From Rufibacter sp. LB8 (lineage in GTDB: Bacteria > Bacteroidota > Bacteroidia > Cytophagales > Hymenobacteraceae): a stretch of DNA of 64,000 nucleotides. How positions within the stretch are numbered: the first letter of the stretch is position 1; every line of letters starts with the position of its first letter. A model generated the notes under the pieces. The model had not been told where the DNA came from. It made no database searches and was given only the letters and a program-made list of their open reading frames with translations. Position numbers and translations under genes: made by a program. The stretch spans positions 4,093,001 through 4,157,000 of the forward strand of contig NZ_JADALJ010000001.1 of NCBI RefSeq assembly GCF_014876185.1, read 5' to 3'. Below, piece after piece: positions 14,323-22,825 of this stretch.

Positions 14323-15630
14323 ATGGTAGAAACGTATTTGAAGTACAAAGTAAAAGATATTTCCCTGGCAGAATGGGGAAGAAAAGAAATTAAACTGGCC
14401 GAGGCTGAAATGCCGGGTCTGATGGCCATTAGGGAAGAGTTTGGCCCTAGCCAGCCCTTGGCAGGTGCGCGTATTGCCGGCTGCCTGCACATGACCATCC
14501 AAACCGCAGTGCTGATTGAAACCCTTACCGCTCTGGGCGCCGAGGTAACCTGGTCTAGCTGTAACATTTTCTCTACGCAAGACCACGCCGCCGCCGCCAT
14601 TGCCGCCGCCGGTATCCCGGTTTTCGCTTGGAAAGGCATGAACGCCGAGGAATTTGACTGGTGCATTGAGCAAACCCTGTTTTTCGGCGAGGAGCGTCAG
14701 CCCCTGAACATGATCTTAGACGATGGCGGTGACCTGACCAACATGGTGTTTGACAAATACCCAGAATTGGCGGCTGGCATTAAAGGTCTGTCTGAGGAGA
14801 CCACCACCGGCGTACACCGCCTGTATGAGCGCATGAAGAACGGCACCCTGTTAATGCCCGCCATCAACGTGAACGACTCGGTGACCAAGTCTAAATTCGA
14901 TAACAAATATGGTTGTAAAGAATCATTGGTAGATTCTATCCGTCGGGCGACTGATGTGATGATGGCCGGTAAAGTGGCTGTGGTAGCTGGCTACGGTGAT
15001 GTAGGAAAAGGTTCTGCCGCTTCGTTGCGTGGTGCCGGCGCCCGCGTGATTGTGACGGAGATTGACCCTATCTGCGCTCTGCAAGCCGCCATGGACGGTT
15101 TTGCCGTGAAGAAAATGGAGAACGCCATTCCAGAGGCTGACATTGTGGTGACTGCTACCGGTAACTACAACATCATTCGGGCGGAGCATTTCCTGGCTCT
15201 CAAAGACAAAGCCATTGTCTGCAACATCGGTCACTTTGACAATGAAATTGACATGGCCTGGCTGAACGAAAACTACGGCCACACCAAAGACACCGTGAAA
15301 CCACAAGTGGACCTGTACACCCTGGAAGGCAAAGATGTAATCATCTTGGCCGAAGGTCGTTTGGTAAACCTTGGTTGCGCCACCGGTCACCCGTCTTTTG
15401 TGATGTCTAACTCATTCTCTAACCAAACGCTGGCCCAGATTGAATTGTGGACCAACGCTGATGCCTACGAGAACAAAGTATACACCCTGCCTAAGCATTT
15501 AGACGAGAAAGTAGCGCGTCTGCACCTGGCCAAAATTGGCGTGGAGCTGGAAGAACTTTCTGCTGAGCAAGCGGCATACATTGGCGTGGAAGTAGAAGGC
15601 CCGTTCAAGCCGGAGTACTACCGCTATTAA
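14323..15630 (+). CDS. ahcY: S-adenosylhomocysteine hydrolase
   Basis: This 435-residue NAD-dependent enzyme splits S-adenosylhomocysteine into adenosine and homocysteine, removing the inhibitor formed by methyltransferases. The NAD-binding GYGDVGKG motif is at residues 223-230, the substrate residues are in [11 protein letters not shown], and the C-terminus KPEYYRY is the conserved tail that reaches into the neighbouring subunit. Length is normal for the shorter bacterial class without the 40-residue insert. It has its own promoter (14264-14294) and terminator (15663-15705), so it is transcribed alone. Confidence 0.97.
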   Translation: MVETYLKYKVKDISLAEWGRKEIKLAEAEMPGLMAIREEFGPSQPLAGARIAGCLHMTIQTAVLIETLTALGAEVTWSSCNIFSTQDHAAAAIAAAGIPVFAWKGMNAEEFDWCIEQTLFFGEERQPLNMILDDGGDLTNMVFDKYPELAAGIKGLSEETTTGVHRLYERMKNGTLLMPAINVNDSVTKSKFDNKYGCKESLVDSIRRATDVMMAGKVAVVAGYGDVGKGSAASLRGAGARVIVTEIDPICALQAAMDGFAVKKMENAIPEADIVVTATGNYNIIRAEHFLALKDKAIVCNIGHFDNEIDMAWLNENYGHTKDTVKPQVDLYTLEGKDVIILAEGRLVNLGCATGHPSFVMSNSFSNQTLAQIELWTNADAYENKVYTLPKHLDEKVARLHLAKIGVELEELSAEQAAYIGVEVEGPFKPEYYRY

Positions 15631-15662
15631 TTGCTGGCACGTACAGTAGAGTAATTTTTGAG

Positions 15663-15705
15663 AAGGCTGAAGACTCTGTGAAAAGGGTTTTCAGCCTTTT
15701 TTTTT
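15663..15705 (+). terminator. Terminator of ahcY
   Basis: AAGGCTGA (15663-15670) pairs with TCAGCCTT (15691-15698); the inner AAAAGGGTTTT region may extend the stem. A run of T's follows to 15705. Confidence 0.85.
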
Positions 15706-15833
15706 GCCTGCACAAGGTGCCAACGCCTAGCCAACTTCATGTGCCGGCGCTAGGTTTTTCATCAGGTTAGCTTTCTTTGGTATTTCTTTACAAATTGAAG
15801 ACTAAGTACTTTTTTCACCTGTAACCCAACCGT

Positions 15834-16628
15834 ATGCCTTTGCCTGTGGTGTTAGCCCAAGTGGCGCCTGCCTATAGCCTTGAGTTTTCTATCTGCACCT
15901 TGGTCACTAACCACCAGGAGTATGGCCTTATGAAGGAGACATTTGAAGCCTGCGGTTTTACAGACGGCTGTGAGTATCTTATCTATGACAACTCTGCAGC
16001 CAACGTGGTAGATGCCTACCAGGCCATTGCCGGGTTCTTGAAACAGGCCCAGGGACGCTATTTGGTAGTGGTGCACCAAGATGTCCGGTGCCTGGACCAC
16101 AAGGCCCAGCTGCAGAAATGCCTGCGGGAATTGACCTCGCTTGATCCTGCATGGGCCATCTGCGGAAACGCAGGAAGCAATGGCTATCATACGGGCGTGC
16201 GGTACCTAACCAACAACGGCGAGGTGCGAAAGAAAGGCAATTTGCCGGCCAAAGTTACCTCCTTAGATGAAAACCTGCTCATCATTGACAGAAACACAAC
16301 CCTCACCATCTCCGCTGATTTGAAAGGCTACCATTTATACGGAACCGACCTGTGCCTCATTGCAGATTTCTTAGGGTACACGAGTTACGTAATTCCGTTC
16401 ATGGTGCACCACCTGAGTTTGGGAAACCTAAAAGACCTGGAGCAGCACACCTCGGCATTTCTAGCTACCTACGGCCGTAAGTTGAGAGATAGGTTTGTAG
16501 AAACCACCTGCACCAAATTCTACCTGAGCAATGCTCCGTCTAAAAATAAGCTGTATAACCTGGGAGCAGCTTTCGGTCTTATTAAAGCTACGCAACGCCT
16601 CAAGCAGATCATGCGTTTGGGGCGGTAA
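15834..16628 (+). CDS. Glycosyltransferase-like protein (StrF-like GT-A fold)
   Basis: The 264-residue product has a GT-A-like start (FSICTLVTNHQEY, YLIYDNSAANVVDAY) and the segment RYLVVVHQDVRC, where HQDV is the divalent-metal motif of the StrF-like glycosyltransferase family. It has no transmembrane segment. It faces the convergent glycosyltransferase operon (16678-23650) and probably acts on the same surface glycan. The first residues (to about 16) may not be part of the real protein, but no better start codon is seen. Donor and acceptor are unknown. Confidence 0.72.
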   Translation: MPLPVVLAQVAPAYSLEFSICTLVTNHQEYGLMKETFEACGFTDGCEYLIYDNSAANVVDAYQAIAGFLKQAQGRYLVVVHQDVRCLDHKAQLQKCLRELTSLDPAWAICGNAGSNGYHTGVRYLTNNGEVRKKGNLPAKVTSLDENLLIIDRNTTLTISADLKGYHLYGTDLCLIADFLGYTSYVIPFMVHHLSLGNLKDLEQHTSAFLATYGRKLRDRFVETTCTKFYLSNAPSKNKLYNLGAAFGLIKATQRLKQIMRLGR

Positions 16629-16677
16629 TCTAGAAGTACCTTACGGTGTGTTGATTTTATCTCGCTGGCAATAAGGT

Positions 16678-17670
16678 CTAAAAAACTCCTTTTTCCCCAG
16701 GAATATGCGTGTAAATGAAATCTGTCACTTCCTTTAATGGCTTGCAGGAATCTTCTGCTTGGGCTATTTTTTCAAATGTTTTGCGGGATTCTTTGATTTT
16801 AGGTTGAGCCTGCAGAAACATGCCCATAGAGGTAAGGTAGTGCCACTTCAATAAAAAAAGTCGGCCTAGGGTTTCTGGAATCAGTTGGAGAATCCATAAG
16901 ACTTTGGCCGTGCCGTTTAAATGTAGGGCATTTAAAAAGAGTTTGTTTCGGTCATAAATGGTTTGTACATACTTCTTCTTAGCCGCCGATTTGATGGAGG
17001 TTGAAGTCTGATGCCGGCAGATACTGGAATGGTCATAATAGCATTTGAAACCTACGCGCCACGCTCTTAAAGACAGGTCTACATCTTCGCAGTAAAATGG
17101 GGAGAAGATCTCGTTGAAGCCTTGCAAGCGCAGAAACTTCTTTTTGTCAATTAAGGCGTTTGCTCCAGACAGGTACATGGTGTACAGGCCGTCTTGCATT
17201 TTGTTTTCATCTTTGAGCAGGTAATTGACAGATGTCTTTAGTTTAGCCCCGTGGTAGGTGGGCAGTTTGGCGCCATCTTGTATCTGCTCATCATGCCACC
17301 CTACAATTCGGCCCATTACCCCAAACGTGTCAGGCTTTTCAAAGTATTTTAGCTGGTGTTTGAAATAGGAGGGGGTAAGCTGTACATCACTGTTGAGCAG
17401 CAGTACCAGATCATAGGTAGCCGCCTGAATTCCTATGTTAGAGGTGGCTGAAAACCCGCTGTTGAAGGGTTTGGCTATAACGGTAATTTCAGGAAAATGC
17501 CGGTGTAGAAACGCGACAGATCCATCAGTAGAAAAGTCATCTACAATAATGATTTCAGTAGGAAGATCCACCTGTTGCAAGGCTTCCTTTACTGTTGCCA
17601 AGGTATGCTCAAAAAGATGTACCCCGTTGTAATTAGGGATCACGACTGATATACCAAATGACATAGACAT
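16678..17670 (-). CDS. Family 2 glycosyltransferase
   Basis: The 330-residue product is a GT2 enzyme: SVVIPNYNG at residues 8-16, IIVDDFSTDGS at 41-51 (the nucleotide-binding Asp pair), and LLNSDVQL at 91-98 as the DXD-like metal motif. The C-terminal part (FSPFYCEDVDLSLRAWRVG) has the acceptor-side ED motif typical of rhamnosyl-type GT2 enzymes. A hydrophobic patch near residue 260 may associate with the membrane. It is the last gene of the minus-strand polysaccharide operon. Donor sugar unknown. Confidence 0.87.
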   Translation of the reverse strand: MSMSFGISVVIPNYNGVHLFEHTLATVKEALQQVDLPTEIIIVDDFSTDGSVAFLHRHFPEITVIAKPFNSGFSATSNIGIQAATYDLVLLLNSDVQLTPSYFKHQLKYFEKPDTFGVMGRIVGWHDEQIQDGAKLPTYHGAKLKTSVNYLLKDENKMQDGLYTMYLSGANALIDKKKFLRLQGFNEIFSPFYCEDVDLSLRAWRVGFKCYYDHSSICRHQTSTSIKSAAKKKYVQTIYDRNKLFLNALHLNGTAKVLWILQLIPETLGRLFLLKWHYLTSMGMFLQAQPKIKESRKTFEKIAQAEDSCKPLKEVTDFIYTHIPGEKGVF

Positions 17671-17888
17671 GCTGGGGTTTAGAAGAGGAAGCGAAGGGTG
17701 TAACTATTACTTTATTTTCTTTTCAGTCTTACAAACGCATATCTGGAAAACCATTTTTCAGATATGTATTTAAAACTATTTCAGGTAGGTCTTTACCTTG
17801 AAATGAAGTTTGCGGTTGGTTTGCGGTTAAACCAGTTATTTCCATAGCCTTTCAGAAAATTACAACACCTACAGCAAACCTTGCCCTT

Positions 17889-18827
17889 TTAAACGCATTG
17901 TTTTCTCAGGTAGTTGATCTTACTCAACATTCCCTTTTTATACCAAGGGAATAACTCCTTTTGGTTTTTCAACAAGAAGACAAAGCACTTTAAATAATTA
18001 ATGAAATTTGCAGGGGCTTGTTTCTTGGTCGTTAAGTATTCTTCAATAAACTGCCGGTCTGGTTCCGCAAGAAAAGTTGCTTTGGCAAAGGCCTGCGTTT
18101 GGGTGTACTTTCTAGCATTGGCCGTGGCCCGGGTATTCAATGATTTCTTGGTCTGCTGCACCACAGAAGTAGTGTGTACACGGTACTGCGTTAGAACCTT
18201 GTTCAGGTACTTTGCATTTCCCAAATAAGAAGCGGCAAACCCAATCCACCAATCATAAAAATGCAAGTTGTCTGGGAACGGAAGAATAGACTTTCGTAGC
18301 TCCGCTCTAAACAACATGGTGTGGCCCGTGACAAAGTTGTTCTCCAGAAATGCTTTATAACCAGGGTTGTCCACAAGCTTCAGGCATTTTTCTAAATCGC
18401 CGGGTAGTTTTTGGCCCTGTTCATCTATTAATTCAGAATTACTGAAGATGAGAAGGCTATTGCCAAGGTTGGTGACCAGTTCCTCTAATTTAGTAGGTAC
18501 CCAAATGTCATCCTGGTCACAGATTGAGATAAAGTCTCCCTTGCATTTTGCAATGCCCAACTCAAAGTTTTTGTTATAACCCAGGTTCACCTCATTCTTG
18601 AAAACCTTAATTCTGGCGTCCTTCAGCTGAAAGCTTTCCAGAACCTGGTGGCTGTTGTCTGTAGAGCGATCATCAAGGCACAGGAGTTCAAAGTGGCCAT
18701 AGGTTTGCCCTAGCACAGAGGTGATTTGTTCTGCTAAAAACTTTTCACCATTGTAGACGCACATGACTATAGATACCAAAGGCCCCTCTGTATTCTTCAT
18801 TCTGGTACTGCTAAAATCTGATTCCAC
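17889..18827 (-). CDS. Family 2 glycosyltransferase
   Basis: The 312-residue product has the GT2 hallmarks SIVMCVYNGEKFL (19-31), LLCLDDRSTDNS (48-59) and SICDQDDIW (101-109; metal-binding DQDD). It resembles rhamnosyltransferase-like enzymes that build O-antigen or exopolysaccharide. A second start at 18800 (MKNTEG) fits the family equally well. The IS1 element at 18903-19689 lies just upstream and separates it from the rest of the operon, so its transcription may now depend on a promoter in or next to the IS. Confidence 0.87.
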   Translation of the reverse strand: MESDFSSTRMKNTEGPLVSIVMCVYNGEKFLAEQITSVLGQTYGHFELLCLDDRSTDNSHQVLESFQLKDARIKVFKNEVNLGYNKNFELGIAKCKGDFISICDQDDIWVPTKLEELVTNLGNSLLIFSNSELIDEQGQKLPGDLEKCLKLVDNPGYKAFLENNFVTGHTMLFRAELRKSILPFPDNLHFYDWWIGFAASYLGNAKYLNKVLTQYRVHTTSVVQQTKKSLNTRATANARKYTQTQAFAKATFLAEPDRQFIEEYLTTKKQAPANFINYLKCFVFLLKNQKELFPWYKKGMLSKINYLRKQCV

Positions 18828-18894
18828 TTTAGTGTAAGCAACTGCTAAAGGCCTGCAGCCTACGGTGGGTAGACTTGGTTAGATGACCTTATTT

Positions 18895-18902
18895 AAAAAT
18901 AT
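18895..18902. repeat. Target-site duplication, left
   Basis: AAAAATAT directly abuts the left end of the IS and is identical to 19690-19697. Confidence 0.93.
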
Positions 18903-19689
18903 GGTAGTGGTTTACAATGTATGATGCTTTGATTTTTGGTTGTTTCGGTAGTTGAACATTAGGTTTAAGCTCGCATCATGGTTCTCCTTTTTCTTGGAGA
19001 AGCAGGTCGTTTTCCTGACCAGCCTCCTGTTCCTGGCCCTGAGGCAGGTATTTACCCCTTCTATATTTTTTGTGTAAGCCTTGCCCACCTTGTGTTTCTC
19101 TGTAGGTATCACCTGGGCGAAGGCTCTCCAATGGTCGGTGCAGTATTCTCCAATGTGTGCTTTCTCCAGCTTCTTGAGCAGCTTCCTCACAGTTGCTGCG
19201 CTCCTGGGGCCGCAACTGTAAGCCAAAACCTCATCCGTCTCGGGGCAGTAGGCATACAAAAGCCAGTACTTCCCTTTCCTGCGCCTGCCCACGTAGCTCC
19301 AGACCTCGTCTATCTGCACCGACTCGTAGCAGCGCCGCGCCGGTGCGATGCTGAGTCGGCTGCCTTGCCGGCACAGGTTGTCCAGTATGCACTTGCGGCT
19401 CACCCCCAGCAGCGCCTCTATGTCGCGGATGCCGTTGTTGCGCTCCAAAAGCCGCACCATTAGCTGCTTTGTGGCCGGATCGGCGCCTTTGTACTGGTAC
19501 GTGGCCTGGAACTGCTTTCTGCAGCTGTGGCATAGCAGGTTCTGGGCACCGTTCTTTTTCTTTCCGTTTTTTACTACCTTACTGCTCTGGCAGTGGGGAC
19601 AGTTTATTTTGATGAGGACTTCGAACATTCCATCATCTTAAACAACTCACTGTCAGCTTTTATCCCATCATACTTTCTAAACCACTACC
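18903..19689 (-). mobile_element. Complete IS1-family insertion sequence, 787 bp
   Basis: The ends are 24-base inverted repeats, GGTAGTGGTTTACAATGTAT-type at 18903-18926 and its complement at 19666-19689, with two mismatches. An 8-base duplication AAAAATAT flanks the element, as expected for IS1 (8-10 bp). It carries one intact transposase gene (18912-19628). Intact ends, duplication and reading frame point to a recent insertion that may still be active. Confidence 0.95.
18912..19628 (-). CDS. IS1-family transposase, single frame
   Basis: The 238-residue product has a zinc ribbon (C10-x2-C13 and C33-x2-C36), a helix-turn-helix region (about 65-90), and the IS1-type DDE catalytic set: Asp107 in VQIDEVWSYVG, Asp165 in CTDHWRAF and Glu190 in NIEGVNT, followed by RNRRLVRKT. 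Unlike E. coli IS1, which needs a frameshift to join InsA and InsB, this is one continuous frame, as in several archaeal and Bacteroidota IS1 groups. It catalyses cut or copy transposition of the element. It is on the same strand as the surrounding operon. Confidence 0.95.
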   Translation of the reverse strand: MFEVLIKINCPHCQSSKVVKNGKKKNGAQNLLCHSCRKQFQATYQYKGADPATKQLMVRLLERNNGIRDIEALLGVSRKCILDNLCRQGSRLSIAPARRCYESVQIDEVWSYVGRRRKGKYWLLYAYCPETDEVLAYSCGPRSAATVRKLLKKLEKAHIGEYCTDHWRAFAQVIPTEKHKVGKAYTKNIEGVNTCLRARNRRLVRKTTCFSKKKENHDASLNLMFNYRNNQKSKHHTL

Positions 19690-19697
19690 AAAAATAT
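19690..19697. repeat. Target-site duplication, right
   Basis: AAAAATAT is identical to 18895-18902. Its last base is also the last base of the stop codon of the neighbouring glycosyltransferase gene (19697-20554). Confidence 0.93.
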
Positions 19698-20554
19698 TAG
19701 TTGATTTTATTCAGAAAGTTAATGAAATATATCCAATAGAAGCGCCACCGAAGTGGGTTGGGTTGGTTTAATTTCTTGTACAGCTTGTTCAATTCCCGTA
19801 GGTTGTTCTTCCGCTGCTTAATAAGTGTCTTCTTGACTTTGCCCTGGAAATGCGCCATGGCTAGTTGCAGGACGATATCCCATTTGGTAAACTGCTCCGC
19901 CCGGTTTTTCTCGCCCCAAACGCCACCAGCGTGCACCCTGTACACCGCCATGGTGGCTGGCAGAAAATGAATCTTGCCGTGTTGCGCGTTCAGTAGATGT
20001 AAGAGATAATCGCCAACCGGTGACGCATGAAAACTTGCCGGCAAGACAGTTTGGTGGTTTCTGAACACACAGGACACCGTATGGATATAGTTGTTCAAAG
20101 CCAAATCCAAAATGGTGGTTTCTTCCTGTTGGTCTGGGTTTGAAATATAATCTAACGCAGGGTTGTTTTCATGGATGACTTTAACCCGGTGAAAAGAAAT
20201 GGAGAAGGACGGGTTCTCTTCCAGAAGGTTGACTTGCTTTTGTAGCTTGTGAGGGTCTGTCCAGTAGTCATCACCTTCGCAAAGCGCTACATAGGTTCCT
20301 GTACAAGCCTGCAGGGTTTGGGAGAAATTGGCCATCATGCCCAGGTTTTTCTCTGGCAGGAGGAGCTTGATCTTTTCCGGAAACTGTCTTTGGTAGTCTT
20401 GGATAATGACACGGGTGTTGTCTGTGGAGCAGTCTTCCCCGATGACCAGTTCAACGTCAAAACTGGTTTGCTGCTGCATAACTCCTTCAATGGCTTGCGC
20501 TATAAACGCAGCGTGGTTATAGGCAATCATGCAGACACTTACTTTCACGGGCAT
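19697..20554 (-). CDS. Family 2 glycosyltransferase
   Basis: The 285-residue product has VSVCMIAYNHAAFI (5-18), LVIGEDCSTDNT (36-47) and ALCEGDDYW (90-98; EGDD metal motif), typical of GT2 enzymes that add sugars in surface glycans. The start codon lies one base past the stop of the acetyltransferase gene, a sign of coupled translation. The stop codon is intact despite the IS1 insertion right behind it. Donor and acceptor are unknown. Confidence 0.88.
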   Translation of the reverse strand: MPVKVSVCMIAYNHAAFIAQAIEGVMQQQTSFDVELVIGEDCSTDNTRVIIQDYQRQFPEKIKLLLPEKNLGMMANFSQTLQACTGTYVALCEGDDYWTDPHKLQKQVNLLEENPSFSISFHRVKVIHENNPALDYISNPDQQEETTILDLALNNYIHTVSCVFRNHQTVLPASFHASPVGDYLLHLLNAQHGKIHFLPATMAVYRVHAGGVWGEKNRAEQFTKWDIVLQLAMAHFQGKVKKTLIKQRKNNLRELNKLYKKLNQPNPLRWRFYWIYFINFLNKIN

Positions 20555-20555
20555 A

Positions 20556-21188
20556 TCAATTGAGTCGCTTGGTGATTCGGGCGGGTACGCCTACGGCCAT
20601 GCACCCGGAAGGAATATTTTTTGTCACTACCGCGCCTGCGCCTACCACTACGTGGTCTCCTATCTGCACTTTTGGTAAAATGGTGGCACTGGCCCCAATA
20701 GAAGTGAAATTTCCAACAGTTACACCACCGGTCAACAACGCTTTTGGCGAAATCTCTGAAAACCTGCCTACTTGTACATCATGGTGCAGTTGCGCGCCTG
20801 CATTGATGAGTGTCCCCATGCCAATGTTTATGCTGTTGGTTAGGAGCACGTTTTCCATTATGTTCACGCCTTCCCCCAGATGCACATCAAATTTACCAAT
20901 ACTGGCAGATGCGGCTATGACCTGGTAAAGTTCAGCGCCTAGTGATAAAAATCTGGAAGCCAGGAGGGACCGCGTCTCTGGCCCACCTACGCCAATGGCT
21001 ACTTTCTGGCAATGGGCTAAGACGGCACGCGCTTCAGACTCAGACCGTAAAATGGGAAAAGTATCGTAGAGCTTCTGCGGTAAATCTGTGGACACATCAT
21101 CAAAAAAACACAGATTGTCCAGCTGCTGATTGCGGCTGAGCACACTCAGTACATCTTTGGCATGCCCCTTCGCTCCTAATACTATCAT
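20556..21188 (-). CDS. Sugar O/N-acetyltransferase (NeuD/PglD/VioB-like)
   Basis: The 210-residue product has the N-terminal small Rossmann-like domain of the family (VLGAKGHAKDVL at residues 3-14) and a C-terminal left-handed beta helix of hexapeptide repeats (about residues 85-200, e.g. IGASATILPKVQIGDHVVVG). Such enzymes acetylate amino sugars with acetyl-CoA; the proposed catalytic His of the family fits H124/H125 in GAQLHHDVQVG. The neighbour upstream is a sugar aminotransferase, so the substrate is probably a nucleotide-linked amino-deoxy sugar. It starts one base after that gene ends. Confidence 0.88.
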   Translation of the reverse strand: MIVLGAKGHAKDVLSVLSRNQQLDNLCFFDDVSTDLPQKLYDTFPILRSESEARAVLAHCQKVAIGVGGPETRSLLASRFLSLGAELYQVIAASASIGKFDVHLGEGVNIMENVLLTNSINIGMGTLINAGAQLHHDVQVGRFSEISPKALLTGGVTVGNFTSIGASATILPKVQIGDHVVVGAGAVVTKNIPSGCMAVGVPARITKRLN

Positions 21189-21189
21189 G

Positions 21190-22272
21190 TTAATAGTTTT
21201 GGGCTCGTAACAAAGCGCGGCAAATCATGACAACCTCTTCCACAGACAAATCATAGTAAAGCGGAAGACACAGAATCCGTTGGGAGATAGCACTGGATAT
21301 TTTCATTTCCTGCCCTTGCTCCACATAATTCAGAGTTTCCAGTGAGGGATAGAAGTACCTACGTGGGTACACATAGACGTGGTGCAAGGCCTCTACTGCC
21401 TTCAGTAGATCTTTTTCCTCTTTAAAAATAATAGGGTAATAGGCGTGGTTATATTCTGTAAGGGGTTGCAACACAGGTCTGATGCACTGCAAGGGCTTCA
21501 GCATGGCATTATACCGTAAGGATAGCTCCTTTCGTTTGGCCAGGATGGCTGTCACGTGCGGCAAGTTGCACAAACCCATAGCCGCATGGAATTCACTGTT
21601 CTTGCCGTTGGTACCAAGCCCATGGAATTTCTCAGGGCCGTCATGCCCGAAATTGCGGATGTGGGCTATCTCTTTGGCCAAGGCGGCATCTTGGGTGATA
21701 ATGGCCCCGCCCTCTGTGGTATGAAACAATTTGGTGGCGTGAAAACTAAGCGTACTAATGTCTCCATGATGAAACACAGAGCGCCCGTTGATATTGGTGC
21801 CAAACGCGTGCGCGCCGTCATAGATGACCCGCAGGTTATGGCGCTGGGCAATTGCCTGAATCTTCTCTACGTCACAGGGGTTGCCAAACACATGGGTGGC
21901 CAGAATGGCAGAGGTCTGTGGTGTGATGGCTGCCTCAATGAGTGCAGGATCCAGATTCAGCGTCTGCGGATGGATGTCTACGAACACGGGACTGCAGCCT
22001 TCCCAGACAATACTACTGGTAGTGGCTACATAGGAAAAAGGCGTGGTGATGATCTTGCCGGTTAACCGCAAAGCCCTGATAGCTATTTGAATGGCAATGG
22101 TACCATTTCCTACAAAGAAGAGATGCGGTACATCAAAGTATTCCTTCAGCTTCAGTTCCAGTTCATTGACCAGCGGACCATTATTGGTCAGCCATCCTCT
22201 GTTCCAGATACCATCAAGGTACCGGTTAAACTCTTCTCTTGGCGGAAGAAACGGTTTGGTCACGTTGATCAT
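21190..22272 (-). CDS. DegT/DnrJ/EryC1/StrS-type sugar aminotransferase
   Basis: The 360-residue PLP enzyme belongs to the sugar aminotransferases acting on nucleotide-linked keto sugars. The PLP lysine is Lys181 in SFHATKLFHTTEGGA, and Asp152 in YDGAHAFG holds the PLP ring nitrogen. The SFHATK block resembles VioA-type enzymes, which make dTDP-4-amino-4,6-dideoxyglucose. Together with the acetyltransferase downstream this would give an N-acetylated amino sugar (dTDP-Qui4NAc or similar). The sugar identity is inference. Its ATG overlaps the stop of the methyltransferase remnant (ATGA), so the original gene pair was translationally coupled. Confidence 0.9.
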   Translation of the reverse strand: MINVTKPFLPPREEFNRYLDGIWNRGWLTNNGPLVNELELKLKEYFDVPHLFFVGNGTIAIQIAIRALRLTGKIITTPFSYVATTSSIVWEGCSPVFVDIHPQTLNLDPALIEAAITPQTSAILATHVFGNPCDVEKIQAIAQRHNLRVIYDGAHAFGTNINGRSVFHHGDISTLSFHATKLFHTTEGGAIITQDAALAKEIAHIRNFGHDGPEKFHGLGTNGKNSEFHAAMGLCNLPHVTAILAKRKELSLRYNAMLKPLQCIRPVLQPLTEYNHAYYPIIFKEEKDLLKAVEALHHVYVYPRRYFYPSLETLNYVEQGQEMKISSAISQRILCLPLYYDLSVEEVVMICRALLRAQNY

Positions 22273-22747
22273 TTAGACACTATATAAAGTACAGACCTGA
22301 GGTGAATGCCGTAAATGGCAAATTTTTCTTCACAAAAATAAGTTGTCCCTACTTGCTTCACCTTAAACCCGGTTTGCTCCAAACGCTGGATAAAGCCGTT
22401 CTTACAGCGAAACAGCATTTGCTGCGCAGGTATTTTGCCAAGGAAGCAGTTTGGGCTATCTCTAATATTTAAGCAGGCTTATCCCCTGCATTTAAATAAT
22501 CTTAAAAATAAAGCGCGTATAGCTGGTCACGTGCATGGCAGAAAGAGCGTGTATAGAACAAGTAAAGTGTCTCATGCTGCAAGATGGAATGAATGAACTG
22601 GTTTTGGTGCAGCTCTCTAAAATAATGAAATGGAATAGGCTCAAACCGCGCCCCTTTCTTCTGGCAAATAGGGCAAAAGGTGTCTCCTTGGGGTTGCCAC
22701 TTGTTGCTTTTTGGTTTTTTTAATAGGCTCTTTATTTCTTTCAACAT
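22269..22747 (-). pseudogene. Decayed SAM-dependent methyltransferase gene
   Basis: The first 81 codons (22747-22505) match the N-terminus of a Bacteroidota methyltransferase family: KWQPQGDTFCPICQKKG, then the expected second zinc pair degraded to SFCHARDQLYALYF. A TAA follows, and beyond it the same frame continues with family-like sequence (DYLNAGDKPA, a second TAA, then ILEIAQTASLAKYLRS). After that most of the Rossmann domain is missing and the C-terminal end appears in another frame (CKNGFIQRLEQTGFKV, then EEKFAIYGIHLRSVLYIVSK), ending in a TGA that overlaps the next start codon. So there are two nonsense codons and a large internal deletion with frameshift. Confidence 0.82.
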
Positions 22748-22825
22748 ACAATGGATAGCAGGCTGTCACTGAAAAATATTGGATATGGGATTAAGGTATA
22801 AGGCTATAGAAGGTAAGGGGCTGCA

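Noticed and set aside
14226-14673. Minus-strand frames opposite the ahcY start
   Set aside because: They are antisense to a strongly conserved enzyme with its own promoter.
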